Assembly (NCBI GenBank): GCA_009676745.1 | Contig: CP046062.1 | Location: 266,001-330,000 of the forward strand | Length of the DNA stretch: 64,000 nt | Source of the DNA: Leuconostoc mesenteroides subsp. mesenteroides | Lineage (GTDB): Bacteria > Bacillota > Bacilli > Lactobacillales > Lactobacillaceae | Reading direction: 5' to 3' | Shown here: positions 18,981-28,154 of the stretch, piece after piece | How the letters are laid out: the number at the start of each line of letters is the position of its first letter | How positions within the stretch are numbered: position 1 is the stretch's first letter | The notes under the pieces: generated by a model | The model's input: the letters and a program-made list of their open reading frames with translations, nothing else | Told to the model about the DNA's origin: nothing | Database searches by the model: none | Made by a program: the position numbers and the translations under genes

Positions 18981-19969
18981 TTTTCTACTCGAATCATGCG
19001 ATCAAGACCGGAAAAATCTTGTCGCAAAGTTATCTTAGCTTTGGGCAATGCTGCCTGTAGTAATTGCTTTACTGCCTTCCCTTGCTTATAACCTATTTCA
19101 AAATACGCACGGCCATGTTCAGTTAAATGTGCATCTAATCCACGCGCAATCGTTTCGTAAATTGCTAAACCATCATTTTCAGCAAATAAAGCCGTGTGTG
19201 GTTCGAAGGTTAACACACTATCATCCATCTCATCTTTATCACTATTAGAAATATATGGTGGATTACTAACAATAAGGTCAAATTTCAATCCATTCAATGC
19301 GCTAAACACATCACTTTCAACGAAATGTAAATGTGATAAATTAAAACGTTGCGCATTCATTTCAGCTATCGTTAAAGCATCCTGAGAAATATCTGCCGCA
19401 AATCCTTTCACCCGGTCATTCTCAAGCATTAATGTTTCGATAATGGCTCCACTACCAGTCCCAATATCTAATACAGAAACTGGATGTTTAGCACGACCAG
19501 CATCTTTCAAAATCCATTCAACCAGTTGTTCGGTTTCTGGCCGTGGAATCAATACACGTTCATCTACCATAAATTCGCGTCCATAAAATGGTGCATGACC
19601 TAAAATATATTGTGGTGGCCTATTTTTAACTAATTCTGCTACCCAACTAGGCCAAAGTGCGGTCAAAGCCGCCGGCATTTGTCGTGACATATTTGCGCGT
19701 AGCATACCATAATTTACATTCAGTGCCCCACTAAGAAGAAAATCAATATTATCCTTAGCCTCGTCTGCTGACATACCAACACTAATTAGCTCTGCAAGGG
19801 CCCATTTTTTGGCCTCAAGTAATGAAATTTTCACTGTGGCTGGGTTAACTGGTTTTTTGATGTCGTCCCATTCAAACCGCTTTGGTGTATTTAATTTATT
19901 CGACAGTACTTTTGAATCTGATTGAGATTTTTTAAACTGATCTGGCGTCTCAAAATGCTTACCCGTCAT
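18977..19969 (-). CDS. prmC: Peptide chain release factor N5-glutamine methyltransferase PrmC
   Basis: 330-residue SAM-dependent methyltransferase that modifies the GGQ glutamine of RF1/RF2. The SAM site is [16 protein letters not shown] and the catalytic motif is NPPYIS ([12 protein letters not shown]). It carries an N-terminal extension of about 45 polar residues before the usual start region ([14 protein letters not shown]). That start is supported by the ATGA overlap with prfA. The partner substrate RF1 is encoded immediately upstream. Confidence 0.95.
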   Translation of the reverse strand: MTGKHFETPDQFKKSQSDSKVLSNKLNTPKRFEWDDIKKPVNPATVKISLLEAKKWALAELISVGMSADEAKDNIDFLLSGALNVNYGMLRANMSRQMPAALTALWPSWVAELVKNRPPQYILGHAPFYGREFMVDERVLIPRPETEQLVEWILKDAGRAKHPVSVLDIGTGSGAIIETLMLENDRVKGFAADISQDALTIAEMNAQRFNLSHLHFVESDVFSALNGLKFDLIVSNPPYISNSDKDEMDDSVLTFEPHTALFAENDGLAIYETIARGLDAHLTEHGRAYFEIGYKQGKAVKQLLQAALPKAKITLRQDFSGLDRMIRVEK

Positions 19970-21036
19970 TTGTTTAGTTCCGCCAACTTTGCTGTTTGAT
20001 CAGCAATAACCAACGCATCGATTACTTCGCTAAGTTCTCCGTTCATAATACGGTCCAGCTTATTAAGTGTTAAACCAATACGGTGATCTGTTACACGATT
20101 TTGCGGATAATTGTAGGTTCTGATTCGTTCCGAACGATCACCAGTTCCAACTGCTGATTTACGTTGTGCTGCATACTCAGATTCATTTTGTTGTGCATAA
20201 AAATCATAAACACGACTGGCTAACAGCTTACGTGCTTTATCACGGTTTTTAATTTGCGTTCGCTCTTCTTGCATTTTAACCATAATACCAGTTGGCTTGT
20301 GAATTAAACGAACCGCTGTTGACACCTTATTGACGTTCTGTCCGCCCGCACCACCTGAACGGAAAAATTCTTCTTCCAAATCTGATTCATTCAATTCAAA
20401 GTCAATTTCTTCAAACTCTGGCATAACACCAACTGTAGCTGTTGATGTATGGACACGACCTTGCGTTTCGGTGGCTGGCACGCGCTGTACACGATGAGCA
20501 CCAGATTCGAATTTGAGCTTAGAATAAACATTGTCACCAGTAATCATGACTGCCACTTCTTTGTAACCGCCCACCTCAGTGGTGCTTTCATCAATAATGC
20601 TCAAAGACCAATTTTGACGTTCTGCATAACGTCGATACATATCCAACAAATCCGCAGCAAACAATGATGACTCATCTCCACCAGCTGCGCCACGTATTTC
20701 CATAATAATGTTTTTATCATCATTTGGATCCTTAGGTAGCATCAATATTTTTAACTGTTCTTCTAGTTGTTCTTTTTCAGGTTTTAAGGCGTTAAGGTCT
20801 TCCTTAGCCAAAGGTGCCATTTCAGCATCGCCCAACAGCTCCTCTGCATCCTGAATATCTTGAATAACTTGTTTGTAGCGGGTGTAAACTTCAACTGTTT
20901 GACGTATTTCGCCTGCTTCTTTTGACAGCTTCATATACTGTTGACCACTATTCATGACTTCCGGATCAGCCAACTGTTCATTGAGCTCATCATAGTGATC
21001 TATAACGGTTTGTAGTGATTGAAATATAGGATCCAT
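19966..21036 (-). CDS. prfA: Peptide chain release factor 1
   Basis: 356-residue RF1 that recognises UAA and UAG. GGQ is in [13 protein letters not shown]; the stop-codon tripeptide region is [22 protein letters not shown]. The ATG at 21034-21036 (MDPIFQSLQ) has GGAGAG in front. An in-frame TTG at 21048 overlaps that ribosome site and is rejected. Coupled to prmC, its methylase. Confidence 0.97.
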   Translation of the reverse strand: MDPIFQSLQTVIDHYDELNEQLADPEVMNSGQQYMKLSKEAGEIRQTVEVYTRYKQVIQDIQDAEELLGDAEMAPLAKEDLNALKPEKEQLEEQLKILMLPKDPNDDKNIIMEIRGAAGGDESSLFAADLLDMYRRYAERQNWSLSIIDESTTEVGGYKEVAVMITGDNVYSKLKFESGAHRVQRVPATETQGRVHTSTATVGVMPEFEEIDFELNESDLEEEFFRSGGAGGQNVNKVSTAVRLIHKPTGIMVKMQEERTQIKNRDKARKLLASRVYDFYAQQNESEYAAQRKSAVGTGDRSERIRTYNYPQNRVTDHRIGLTLNKLDRIMNGELSEVIDALVIADQTAKLAELNK

Positions 21037-21096
21037 TTTACTCTCCAATAATTGTTTTTAGTGGTATTTAGACCAAAGATTACTTGATGAATTGAA

Positions 21097-21699
21097 TTAT
21101 TTAACTGGAAACATCTCAGCTATTTTATCGAAATCAGGATTAAACCAATGATGACGGCATGTAGGAATATAAGCTTCATCCCCGCCAATAAAAACTTGCG
21201 CACCTTCCCGTTGTGGCTGTCCATCAACAATACGCAATTGCGTTGTTGCTTTTTTACCGCAAAATGAGCAAATGGTTTTCATTTCTTCTAACTTATCAGC
21301 CAACTCTATTAAACGTTTTGATCCTTCGAATAAATGATTGAAGGCATCTTGCTTCAACCCAAAAGTCATTACTGGAATGTTCAAATGATCAACCACGTAA
21401 GCTAGCTGATCCACTTGTTTAGTAGCGAGAAACTGTGCTTCGTCAATTAAAACTACTGCCAAATGATCATCTTTCATACTCGCAATCAATTGGTATAGAT
21501 CGTCTTCTGGTTGGACTGCCACAGCCTCTCTAGAAAGACCAATGCGACTAGCAACGACACCAGCGCCAGCTCTTGTATCCATAATTGGTGTCATCAATAA
21601 CACTTTACGTCCCTGTGATTCATAATTATGCGCAACCTTAAGAATTTCAATAGACTTTCCGGAACTCATTGCGCCATACTCAAAGAATAATTGTGCCAT
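21097..21699 (-). CDS. tdk: Thymidine kinase (type II)
   Basis: Salvage enzyme phosphorylating thymidine. P-loop GAMSSGKS at the N terminus, catalytic DEAQF (VVLIDEAQFLA), and zinc-ribbon cysteines CSFCGKK with a degenerate second half. About 200 residues from the ATG at 21697-21699 (MAQLFFEYGAMSSGKS), the usual family start. An in-frame GTG at 21732 has a better ribosome site (AAAAGGGGAATC) and would add 11 basic residues; both starts are possible. First gene of tdk-prfA-prmC-tsaC. Confidence 0.93.
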   Translation of the reverse strand: MAQLFFEYGAMSSGKSIEILKVAHNYESQGRKVLLMTPIMDTRAGAGVVASRIGLSREAVAVQPEDDLYQLIASMKDDHLAVVLIDEAQFLATKQVDQLAYVVDHLNIPVMTFGLKQDAFNHLFEGSKRLIELADKLEEMKTICSFCGKKATTQLRIVDGQPQREGAQVFIGGDEAYIPTCRHHWFNPDFDKIAEMFPVK

Positions 21700-21860
21700 T
21701 TTCTTACTGTGTTTACGAGCTATCGAAAACACGATTCCCCTTTTGATTAACTTAAAAAGTCCGTGTATATCATAAAAATAATAATATTTATCAACAACAT
21801 TATGTGTCTAAACAAAAATATAGACAATACTAATAATATTATAGCAATATTTACGATAAC

Positions 21861-21885
21861 AAAAAAGCCACGATTAAGTGACTGG
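21861..21885 (-). terminator. Terminator of the NlpC/P60 gene
   Basis: Minus-strand stem AGTCAC / GTGGCT (one G-U) with TTAATC loop and a run of U, 30 bp past the stop codon. Confidence 0.65.
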
Positions 21886-21914
21886 AACCGAAAAAGATAT
21901 TATATAGATAAAAA

Positions 21915-22817
21915 TCATACACCTGTTTCACGACGAACTGTTCCTGGCTTTAACAAATCGCCCCATGTCAATGTTTTAGACGTTTTATAATTAACTAACT
22001 CATTTAAACGGCTAATGGCTACACCATTAGTGGGCGATGAATCATGCAAAATAAAACCATTACCAAGATAAATAACGGCATGAAGACGATCTTCAGTATA
22101 GGTATTTGGTGTCACTAGCACATCACCACGTTGCATATTAGACCATGCAACCTCTGTACCAGTTTGTGCTAATGAAGTTGTTGACGCTGCTGATTGCACA
22201 ACTAACGGTAAACCAGCCTTTCGGTAAAACCAAGCGATGAAGGAAGAACAATCAAATTCGTTTTTAGCTATAGAACTATCAGTACGACCACCACCATAGA
22301 CATACGGGCTTTTCCCAACTAATGTCATACCGCCTGAAATAACCTCTTCAATGATTTTATTATCACTTTGAATAGATGGCGCAATTTTTTCGTATGCTAT
22401 GGCAGTATTATTCACGCCATTTTTATCAAAATAATAATAATCGTCATTAATTTTCTGCAAACCATACACCATTTCACCAGTTTGAGGTGAGAAGTAATAT
22501 TCTTTTTGACCGATTGTTTGTAGTCCTGTTAACTTCTTTTGAGTTGTATCTGAAATCAAAAAAGTTTTCCCTAAGATAGTTGTCTTTAAAACAACCTGTT
22601 CACCACTAACTGTTGTGTGTGTTTGTGATGTATGCCTCAATAGTGTTGCGTTCAACACCTTTTGTGGCAATACTTTTATATTATCTGGTAGGCTGATGCT
22701 GTTTGTTCTAATCGTATACATTCCGGCTAAACCACTAATAATCAGTACGGCAACAATCCACGAGTATCTACGTCGTGGATACTTTCTTGATTTTGATACT
22801 TTCTTTTTTGATTTCAT
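21915..22817 (-). CDS. Membrane-anchored NlpC/P60 cell-wall peptidase with YG-type wall-binding repeats
   Basis: 300-residue exported hydrolase. A highly basic N terminus (KSKKKVSKSRKYPRRR) leads to one membrane segment (about 18-36). The middle (about 85-130) holds choline/glucan-binding-like repeats (GLQTIGQKEYYFSPQTG, GLQKINDDYYYFDKNG). The C-terminal NlpC/P60 domain has the nucleophile in EFDCSSFIAWFYRKAG and the His in LHAVIYLGNGFILHD. It should cut peptidoglycan stem peptides at the outer face of the membrane. RBS AAGGAAAATAGG. Monocistronic. Confidence 0.9.
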   Translation of the reverse strand: MKSKKKVSKSRKYPRRRYSWIVAVLIISGLAGMYTIRTNSISLPDNIKVLPQKVLNATLLRHTSQTHTTVSGEQVVLKTTILGKTFLISDTTQKKLTGLQTIGQKEYYFSPQTGEMVYGLQKINDDYYYFDKNGVNNTAIAYEKIAPSIQSDNKIIEEVISGGMTLVGKSPYVYGGGRTDSSIAKNEFDCSSFIAWFYRKAGLPLVVQSAASTTSLAQTGTEVAWSNMQRGDVLVTPNTYTEDRLHAVIYLGNGFILHDSSPTNGVAISRLNELVNYKTSKTLTWGDLLKPGTVRRETGV

Positions 22818-22922
22818 CTATCCTATTTTCCTTCATAAAAAAGCAGCTTAAGCTTCACTTTTAGTCTAGCAAATGGACCTTATAATAAGATTAAATATTT
22901 GTTGAATTCTAGAAGTTCCCAA

Positions 22923-23540
22923 TTATTTATGAACCAAACTTGCTAATTCAGCAGGTTGCAATTGTGCCAACAGGTTTTTTGCAGCACGCCCACGATGTGA
23001 ATAAGATACGCGAATGTCAGTTGGCATTTCTGCAAAAGTCTGACCATTTTCGGCTTCAAACAAGGTATCAAATCCTACCGAAAACTGACCGCGTTCGGCC
23101 AAAGCTAACTTAGTTCCACCTCGCCCGATGGCACGTTTCACTTGGTCATCTGGTGTTAATAAGACAAATAAAGCCTCTAAATAAGCACCTCGGTCCATAT
23201 CGGATGTATACAACTCCAATAAGTATTCATCTTCTTCCTGAATAGATTTAAGTCCCAACCTTTTAAATTCACGAGCAATAGTTAATCCAAACCTGTCTGG
23301 AAAGGCGGCAAAATACGTACCTGTATCATCAGCTAAAACCCATTCTTTTGGCAAAAATTGCTTAATAAAACGTGCCTTAGCTAAAGCATTTTCAAATTGA
23401 TCATCAGTCGTTTCTTCTGGAAACTTTTTTTCACTGATTATTGAGCGATAATTGACCACCTGGACACCAGACTCAGCAAACACTTGTTGAATCTCCCGTG
23501 TTTTAGCTGAATTATTCGATGCAATGACTATTTTCTTCAT
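22923..23540 (-). CDS. XTP/dITP diphosphatase-like (RdgB/HAM1) pyrophosphatase
   Basis: 205-residue protein starting MKKIVIASNNSAKTREI, the HAM1 N-terminal signature. It also has LADDTGTYFAAFPDRFGLTIAREF, close to the usual DDSGL..D.L.G.PGV.SAR motif but diverged, and the C-terminal SYSHRGRAAKNLL (usual SHR). It should remove ITP, dITP and XTP from the nucleotide pool. The ATG at 23538-23540 follows AAAGG; an upstream in-frame start at 23567 is weaker. The altered substrate loop leaves some doubt about exact specificity. Confidence 0.85.
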   Translation of the reverse strand: MKKIVIASNNSAKTREIQQVFAESGVQVVNYRSIISEKKFPEETTDDQFENALAKARFIKQFLPKEWVLADDTGTYFAAFPDRFGLTIAREFKRLGLKSIQEEDEYLLELYTSDMDRGAYLEALFVLLTPDDQVKRAIGRGGTKLALAERGQFSVGFDTLFEAENGQTFAEMPTDIRVSYSHRGRAAKNLLAQLQPAELASLVHK

Positions 23541-23755
23541 TGGGACGCCTTTCCAAAGTAAATTCATACGACATTATTGATTATCGTCAGCAGATTATGG
23601 TTGATTTTCTGACTGTTATGTTGTTTTCATTTTAACATGACTGCATAAGGATATTTTAGTTTGGTTGTTTCCTTACTGTTAAACATGCTTCAAAATGATA
23701 CTTTATAAATGTCTATGCAAACATTGTATGAAATTCCCCACCGCACACTTGTTCA

Positions 23756-23764
23756 TGGTAAAAT
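23756..23764 (+). promoter_or_regulatory. Extended -10 of the murT-gatD promoter
   Basis: TGGTAAAAT (TGn plus TAAAAT) 24 nt before the murT ATG; no good -35. The 248-bp gap upstream (23541-23788) shows nothing else I can name. Confidence 0.45.
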
Positions 23765-23788
23765 TAAAATCATGAAAGTGGGGATATT

Positions 23789-25147
23789 ATGACAGTTAAA
23801 AGTTCAATTGCACGCGTCACAGCAAAAACTTCGTACTGGTTTTTACGAAATATTTTACATCGTGGTGGAACCAGTTTACCCGGTAAACTAGCTGTTTCGA
23901 TTGATCCTGACATCTTAAAAACAATTCAACAAGATTTTGATTTGATTATTGTCACTGGAACCAACGGAAAAACACTCACGACTGCATTAATCACTCGTGT
24001 TTTACAAGCTGGTGGCTATCAAGTTATCACTAACCCTTCTGGGTCAAACATGATTCAAGGTATTACCGGAACCTTAGTGACGACAAAAATTAAAAAATCA
24101 CCTAACGGTAAAAAACCACTAGCCGTGCTCGAAGTTGATGAAGCCAATGTTGAAAAAATAACGGCAGCAATCCAACCAAAAATGTTTGTACTAACCAATA
24201 TTTTCCGTGATCAGATGGATCGCTATGGGGAAATTTACACGACTTACGAAAAAATCGTTTCTGGAATTAAGAACGCACCGGAAGCGCTTGTTCTAGCCAA
24301 TGGTGATTCACCTATCTTTACGCGTGGTAATTTCACCAACACACGTCGTTATTTTGGTTTTGATCATATTGTACCAACAGATTACAATCCTAATGTTGCA
24401 CCAATTAACACGGATGGTATCCTGTCACCAACCGATAATTCCGTACTTCACTATGATTTTATTACTTACGCTAACTTGGGTAAGTATTTTAGTACAACTG
24501 ACGAGTTTTCACGCCCTGAGTTAACTTATCGCATCACCAGTGTAGATAAGTTAACACCACGCTATTCAACTTTTAGTATTGACAACACACCCTTGCGTAT
24601 TGAGATTGGTGGTTTATATAATATCTATAATGCTTTAGCAGCTTTTTCTGTAGGGCGTGAATTTGGTGTCGCTCCTGAACAAATCAAAAAAGCATTTGAA
24701 TCAAATGCGCAGATTTTTGGCCGTCAAGAAGCCATTAATGTTGATGGCAAAGATGTAATTATCGTATTGATTAAGAATCCTGTCGGTACTAATTCAGTCA
24801 TCGACATGATGCTCACCGAAAAAGATGAATTCTCTCTTTTGGCACTATTAAATGCAAATTACGCTGATGGCATTGATACCAGTTGGATTTGGGATGCTGA
24901 ATTTGAGAAATTACATGATACAAAAATACAAGCCGTAGCGACTGGTGGCGAACGTTATCAAGACTTACGTGTGCGTTTGAAGATGGCTGGTTTTACAGAC
25001 CAAACTGTTCATGAAGATCTCTCAGAAGTCGTGACAGCTATCAAATCTCTACCAACCCAAAAAGTTTATATTGCTGCTACTTATACGGCAATGTTACAAT
25101 TGCGCGAACAATTAAGTGCTAAGGGCTATATCAAAGGAGGTTTCTAA
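23789..25147 (+). CDS. murT: Lipid II isoglutaminyl synthase, Mur ligase-like subunit MurT
   Basis: 452-residue ATP-dependent partner of GatD; the complex amidates D-glutamate of lipid II to D-isoglutamine. The P-loop TGTNGKT is at 56-62, the Mur ligase segment EVDEANV near 115, [14 protein letters not shown] near 136-149, and the C-terminal domain (DUF1727) ends the protein. The conserved [11 protein letters not shown] (221-231) is present, but the four cysteines that flank it in other MurT proteins are absent; the whole protein has no cysteine. It ends in an ATG overlap with gatD. Confidence 0.95.
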   Translation: MTVKSSIARVTAKTSYWFLRNILHRGGTSLPGKLAVSIDPDILKTIQQDFDLIIVTGTNGKTLTTALITRVLQAGGYQVITNPSGSNMIQGITGTLVTTKIKKSPNGKKPLAVLEVDEANVEKITAAIQPKMFVLTNIFRDQMDRYGEIYTTYEKIVSGIKNAPEALVLANGDSPIFTRGNFTNTRRYFGFDHIVPTDYNPNVAPINTDGILSPTDNSVLHYDFITYANLGKYFSTTDEFSRPELTYRITSVDKLTPRYSTFSIDNTPLRIEIGGLYNIYNALAAFSVGREFGVAPEQIKKAFESNAQIFGRQEAINVDGKDVIIVLIKNPVGTNSVIDMMLTEKDEFSLLALLNANYADGIDTSWIWDAEFEKLHDTKIQAVATGGERYQDLRVRLKMAGFTDQTVHEDLSEVVTAIKSLPTQKVYIAATYTAMLQLREQLSAKGYIKGGF

Positions 25148-25878
25148 TGGCTGGTTACGATATTTCTATAGCGCATTTATATGGCAACCTAATGAACACC
25201 TATGGTGATTATGGCAATATCATTGCCTTAACCTATTATGCTAAGCAAATCGGTGTTGCTGTTGATTACCATTTGGTATCTCTTGGGGATGAATTTAATG
25301 CTACCGCATATGATTTTGTCTTATTTGGTGGTGGCCAAGATTATGAAGAGACGATTGTCGCCCATGATCTGAAATCCAAAGCGAACCCTATTCGAGAGTA
25401 TATTGAAAATGATGGTGCATTATTAGCCGTCTGTGGTGGTTTTCAACTATTAGGTAAATATATGCTCATGGCTGATGGAACAAAAGTCGATGGTATTGGT
25501 GTAATGGATCACTACACCACCAATATGCATGACGAAAAATTAACAACACTAAAAGGCAAGCGATTGACCGGTAACATTGTAATCAAAAACAACGAAACCG
25601 GTGAAACCTACCATGGATTTGAAAATCATCAGGGGCGTACTTTCCTAGGTAAGAACGAACGAGCATTAGGTTCTGTTGTTTCCGGTAATGGAAATAATGG
25701 TATAGACAACACTGAGGGTGTTATTTACCGTAACGTCTACGGTTCCTATTTTCATGGACCAATTTTCACACGCAACGGTAATTTAGCTAAACGTGTTTTA
25801 ACAACAATCTTAAATAAAAAATACTCAACGATTGATTGGCAAACGAAACTAAATCTGATTGAAACAGAGACATTTTAA
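25147..25878 (+). CDS. gatD: Lipid II isoglutaminyl synthase, glutaminase subunit GatD
   Basis: 243-residue class I glutamine amidotransferase that supplies ammonia to MurT. The nucleophile is Cys96 in [12 protein letters not shown], and a catalytic His is in [12 protein letters not shown] (H203). The N-terminal [16 protein letters not shown] is typical of GatD. The ATG shares its A with the murT stop codon region (RBS AAAGGAGG inside murT), so the two are translationally coupled. Confidence 0.96.
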   Translation: MAGYDISIAHLYGNLMNTYGDYGNIIALTYYAKQIGVAVDYHLVSLGDEFNATAYDFVLFGGGQDYEETIVAHDLKSKANPIREYIENDGALLAVCGGFQLLGKYMLMADGTKVDGIGVMDHYTTNMHDEKLTTLKGKRLTGNIVIKNNETGETYHGFENHQGRTFLGKNERALGSVVSGNGNNGIDNTEGVIYRNVYGSYFHGPIFTRNGNLAKRVLTTILNKKYSTIDWQTKLNLIETETF

Positions 25879-25885
25879 AAGCTAT

Positions 25886-25922
25886 AAAAAAGCAACAACT
25901 GGCCGACCAGTTGTTGCTTTTT
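25886..25922. terminator. Strong bidirectional terminator after gatD
   Basis: 16-bp perfect stem AAAAAGCAACAACTGG / CCAGTTGTTGCTTTTT with a CCGA loop. It also ends on the stop codon of the convergent small gene. Confidence 0.95.
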
Positions 25923-26094
25923 AAATATTTTTGTCCTGATTATTAATTTTTTCATGCTCTTCGGCTTGTTGCTTTTTAACCTTAGTCACTTCTCTATGGT
26001 ACCAACGCATAATCATAATTAGACCTACTGTTGAAATCAACATGGCAATGACTACCCAAATAAAAAATAAAATTAATTTTGTGTCCTGTGACAT
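25921..26094 (-). CDS. Predicted small single-span membrane protein (57 residues)
   Basis: Short minus-strand frame from ATG 26092-26094 to a TAA at 25921-25923 that sits on the terminator of the convergent gatD. The product starts MSQDTKLILFFIWVVIAMLI, with one hydrophobic helix (about 7-29), then a strongly charged tail (MRWYHREVTKVKKQQAEEHEK). This is a plausible type of small bacterial membrane protein. The ribosome site is weak, which lowers confidence. Not recognised; no function proposed. The permease gene upstream on the same strand could supply its transcript. Confidence 0.6.
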   Translation of the reverse strand: MSQDTKLILFFIWVVIAMLISTVGLIMIMRWYHREVTKVKKQQAEEHEKINNQDKNI

Positions 26095-26156
26095 TACTAT
26101 AGCTCACACAGATTAGCATAGAACCTGCATTTTTCCTTTCAAATTACTATATGTAC

Positions 26157-26173
26157 ACAACCCGATGGGTTGT
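26157..26173. other. Small hairpin after the KimA-like gene
   Basis: ACAACCC-GAT-GGGTTGT inverted repeat 8 bp past the permease stop. No U-run follows on the minus strand, so it may be an RNA 3' end or a weak terminator. Confidence 0.4.
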
Positions 26174-26180
26174 ATTTAAT

Positions 26181-28025
26181 TTACTCTGATAAATGATAAT
26201 AATATGTTGATACCGAAATATCCTCACGGGCCGCAAAGGCTGCACGCAAGCGCAACGAATTTTGGTTATGCAAGATATTTTGCCAAGGTTGCTTGGGAAC
26301 AAATTGGGGTATCAACACAGTGACAGAATGGTTGCGCTTCTTTGCCTGCTTCACCACAGCATCTACAAAACTCAAAGAAGGTTTAACAATCGAGCGATAA
26401 GAAGAATGAATATCAACATAACGCACATCAGGAAAATCTAATTTAAATTGCGTGGATGTTTTTAACTCTTTTTTCGGATTAACATCAAAACTAACGTGCA
26501 TAGCAACCACATAATCTCCAATAGATTGTGCATAATCAATGGCCTCCATCGTCACTTTTGTAATGTTTGAAACTAAAACAATTACTGTTGCGCCGTCGTA
26601 ATGGTGACGCTCAGCATTATCATTTTTTAGATATTGTAAACGTAATTGTTTACCAATACTCATATAATGATGTTTAATTTTCAAGAACATAAACAAAATT
26701 ATGGGCATAATGAAGAGGTATGGCCAAACATGTTCAATTCTCGTTGCAAAAAGTGTGATAACTAAAACGGCGGAAATAAAGGCACCAATAAAATTAATAA
26801 ACGCCTTAACTAACCAATTTTGTGGTTTAGTACGCCACCAGTGAATAATCATACCCGATTGTGATAATGTAAACGGTACAAAGACACCAACTGCGTATAG
26901 TGGAATCAAAGCATCTGTTGACCCATGAAAAATCATGATAAGCACAATTGCACCAAAGGCCAGAGAAAGAATACCATTAGAATAGCCCAACCGATCACCC
27001 CTATCCATATAAAGATGCGGGAGATATTTATCGCGAGCTAAATTTAATGCAAGCAACGGAAAGGCAGAAAAACCGGTATTGGCAGCAACAGCTAAAATCA
27101 TTGCTGTTGCAAATTGTACCATATAAAAACCGACGTGATAACCACCAAATGTGATTGCAGCAATCTGTGATACTACGGTCGACTTACTATTTGGCGTAAT
27201 ACCTAACCAGTAACTCAGAAATGTAATACCACCAAAGAAAATTGCCAAAATAACAGCCATTGTTGCTAATGTTGCGGCTGCATGCTTTTCTTTTGGTTCC
27301 TTAAAGTTAGGCACAGCGTTAGAAATTGCCTCAACACCTGTCAACGAAGATGATCCACTTGAAAAGGCACGCATGAATAAAACTAACGATAAACCACTAA
27401 AACTCGTACCAATTTTTGCGGCTGCATGATATGGCAATTGTCCTGTCAACGCTTGGAAAACACCCCAAGCAATCATAGCTACTATCACCACAATGAAAAA
27501 ATAAACTGGTATCATCAAAAAATTAGCACTTTCGCGTAACCCACGCAAATTCATACCTGTTAGTAGTAAAACAATAATAATGGACAACGGCACGGTAAAT
27601 GGTAGCGTAGCCGGAAATGCGGCCGTGATTGCATCGGAAGCAGCTGAGGCGGAAACGGCCACAGTCAACATATAATCAACAAGCAACGATCCACCAGCGA
27701 CTAGCCCTGCTTTTGCTCCCCAATTCTCACTGGCTACCGCATAAGCACCACCACCTGACGGGTAAGCATGGATAATCTGCCGATAACTCATGACGATAGC
27801 AGATAATAATACTAAAACAAGCAATGCAATGGGAACTTGTAACCATAAGGCCATTGCACCTGCAGCCAATAAAGCAGTTGTAATTGACTCAGTACCGTAG
27901 GCTACCGATGACAAAGCATCGGATGATAAAAGTGCCAATGCTTTGGTTTTAGATAACGATTGACCACCTTCATCAAGTGTCTTCAACGGTTTACCAATCA
28001 ATGTTCGCTTAACATTTTCAAACAT
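26181..28025 (-). CDS. APC-superfamily permease with cytoplasmic C-terminal domain (KimA-like)
   Basis: 614-residue transporter. About twelve membrane segments fill residues 25-460 (STKALALLSSDALSSVAYGTE, SGGGAYAVASENWG, SSSLTGVEAISN). A soluble C-terminal domain of about 140 residues has a USP-like look (ATVIVLVSNITKVTMEAIDYA). This architecture and the ALLSSDALSSVAYG motif match KimA (YdaO), a potassium importer inhibited by c-di-AMP through its cytosolic domain. Substrate is inferred from family resemblance; an amino acid permease role is the alternative. Monocistronic by spacing. Confidence 0.85.
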   Translation of the reverse strand: MFENVKRTLIGKPLKTLDEGGQSLSKTKALALLSSDALSSVAYGTESITTALLAAGAMALWLQVPIALLVLVLLSAIVMSYRQIIHAYPSGGGAYAVASENWGAKAGLVAGGSLLVDYMLTVAVSASAASDAITAAFPATLPFTVPLSIIIVLLLTGMNLRGLRESANFLMIPVYFFIVVIVAMIAWGVFQALTGQLPYHAAAKIGTSFSGLSLVLFMRAFSSGSSSLTGVEAISNAVPNFKEPKEKHAAATLATMAVILAIFFGGITFLSYWLGITPNSKSTVVSQIAAITFGGYHVGFYMVQFATAMILAVAANTGFSAFPLLALNLARDKYLPHLYMDRGDRLGYSNGILSLAFGAIVLIMIFHGSTDALIPLYAVGVFVPFTLSQSGMIIHWWRTKPQNWLVKAFINFIGAFISAVLVITLFATRIEHVWPYLFIMPIILFMFLKIKHHYMSIGKQLRLQYLKNDNAERHHYDGATVIVLVSNITKVTMEAIDYAQSIGDYVVAMHVSFDVNPKKELKTSTQFKLDFPDVRYVDIHSSYRSIVKPSLSFVDAVVKQAKKRNHSVTVLIPQFVPKQPWQNILHNQNSLRLRAAFAAREDISVSTYYYHLSE

Positions 28026-28084
28026 ATCATTTCTCTCAATACAATTATTTATTACTCAACATATTCTACGCTATTTTGTGTAGT

Positions 28085-28109
28085 AAAAAAAGCCGTCTAT
28101 ATGACGACT
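28085..28109 (-). terminator. Terminator of the PfoR-like gene
   Basis: Minus-strand stem AGTCGTC / GACGGCT (one G-U) with a 5-nt loop and TTTTTT, 45 bp past the stop codon and before the KimA-like gene. Confidence 0.75.
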
Positions 28110-28154
28110 CGATGACATTTGCATTGATTGTACATTTTCGAAATTTAATTATTT

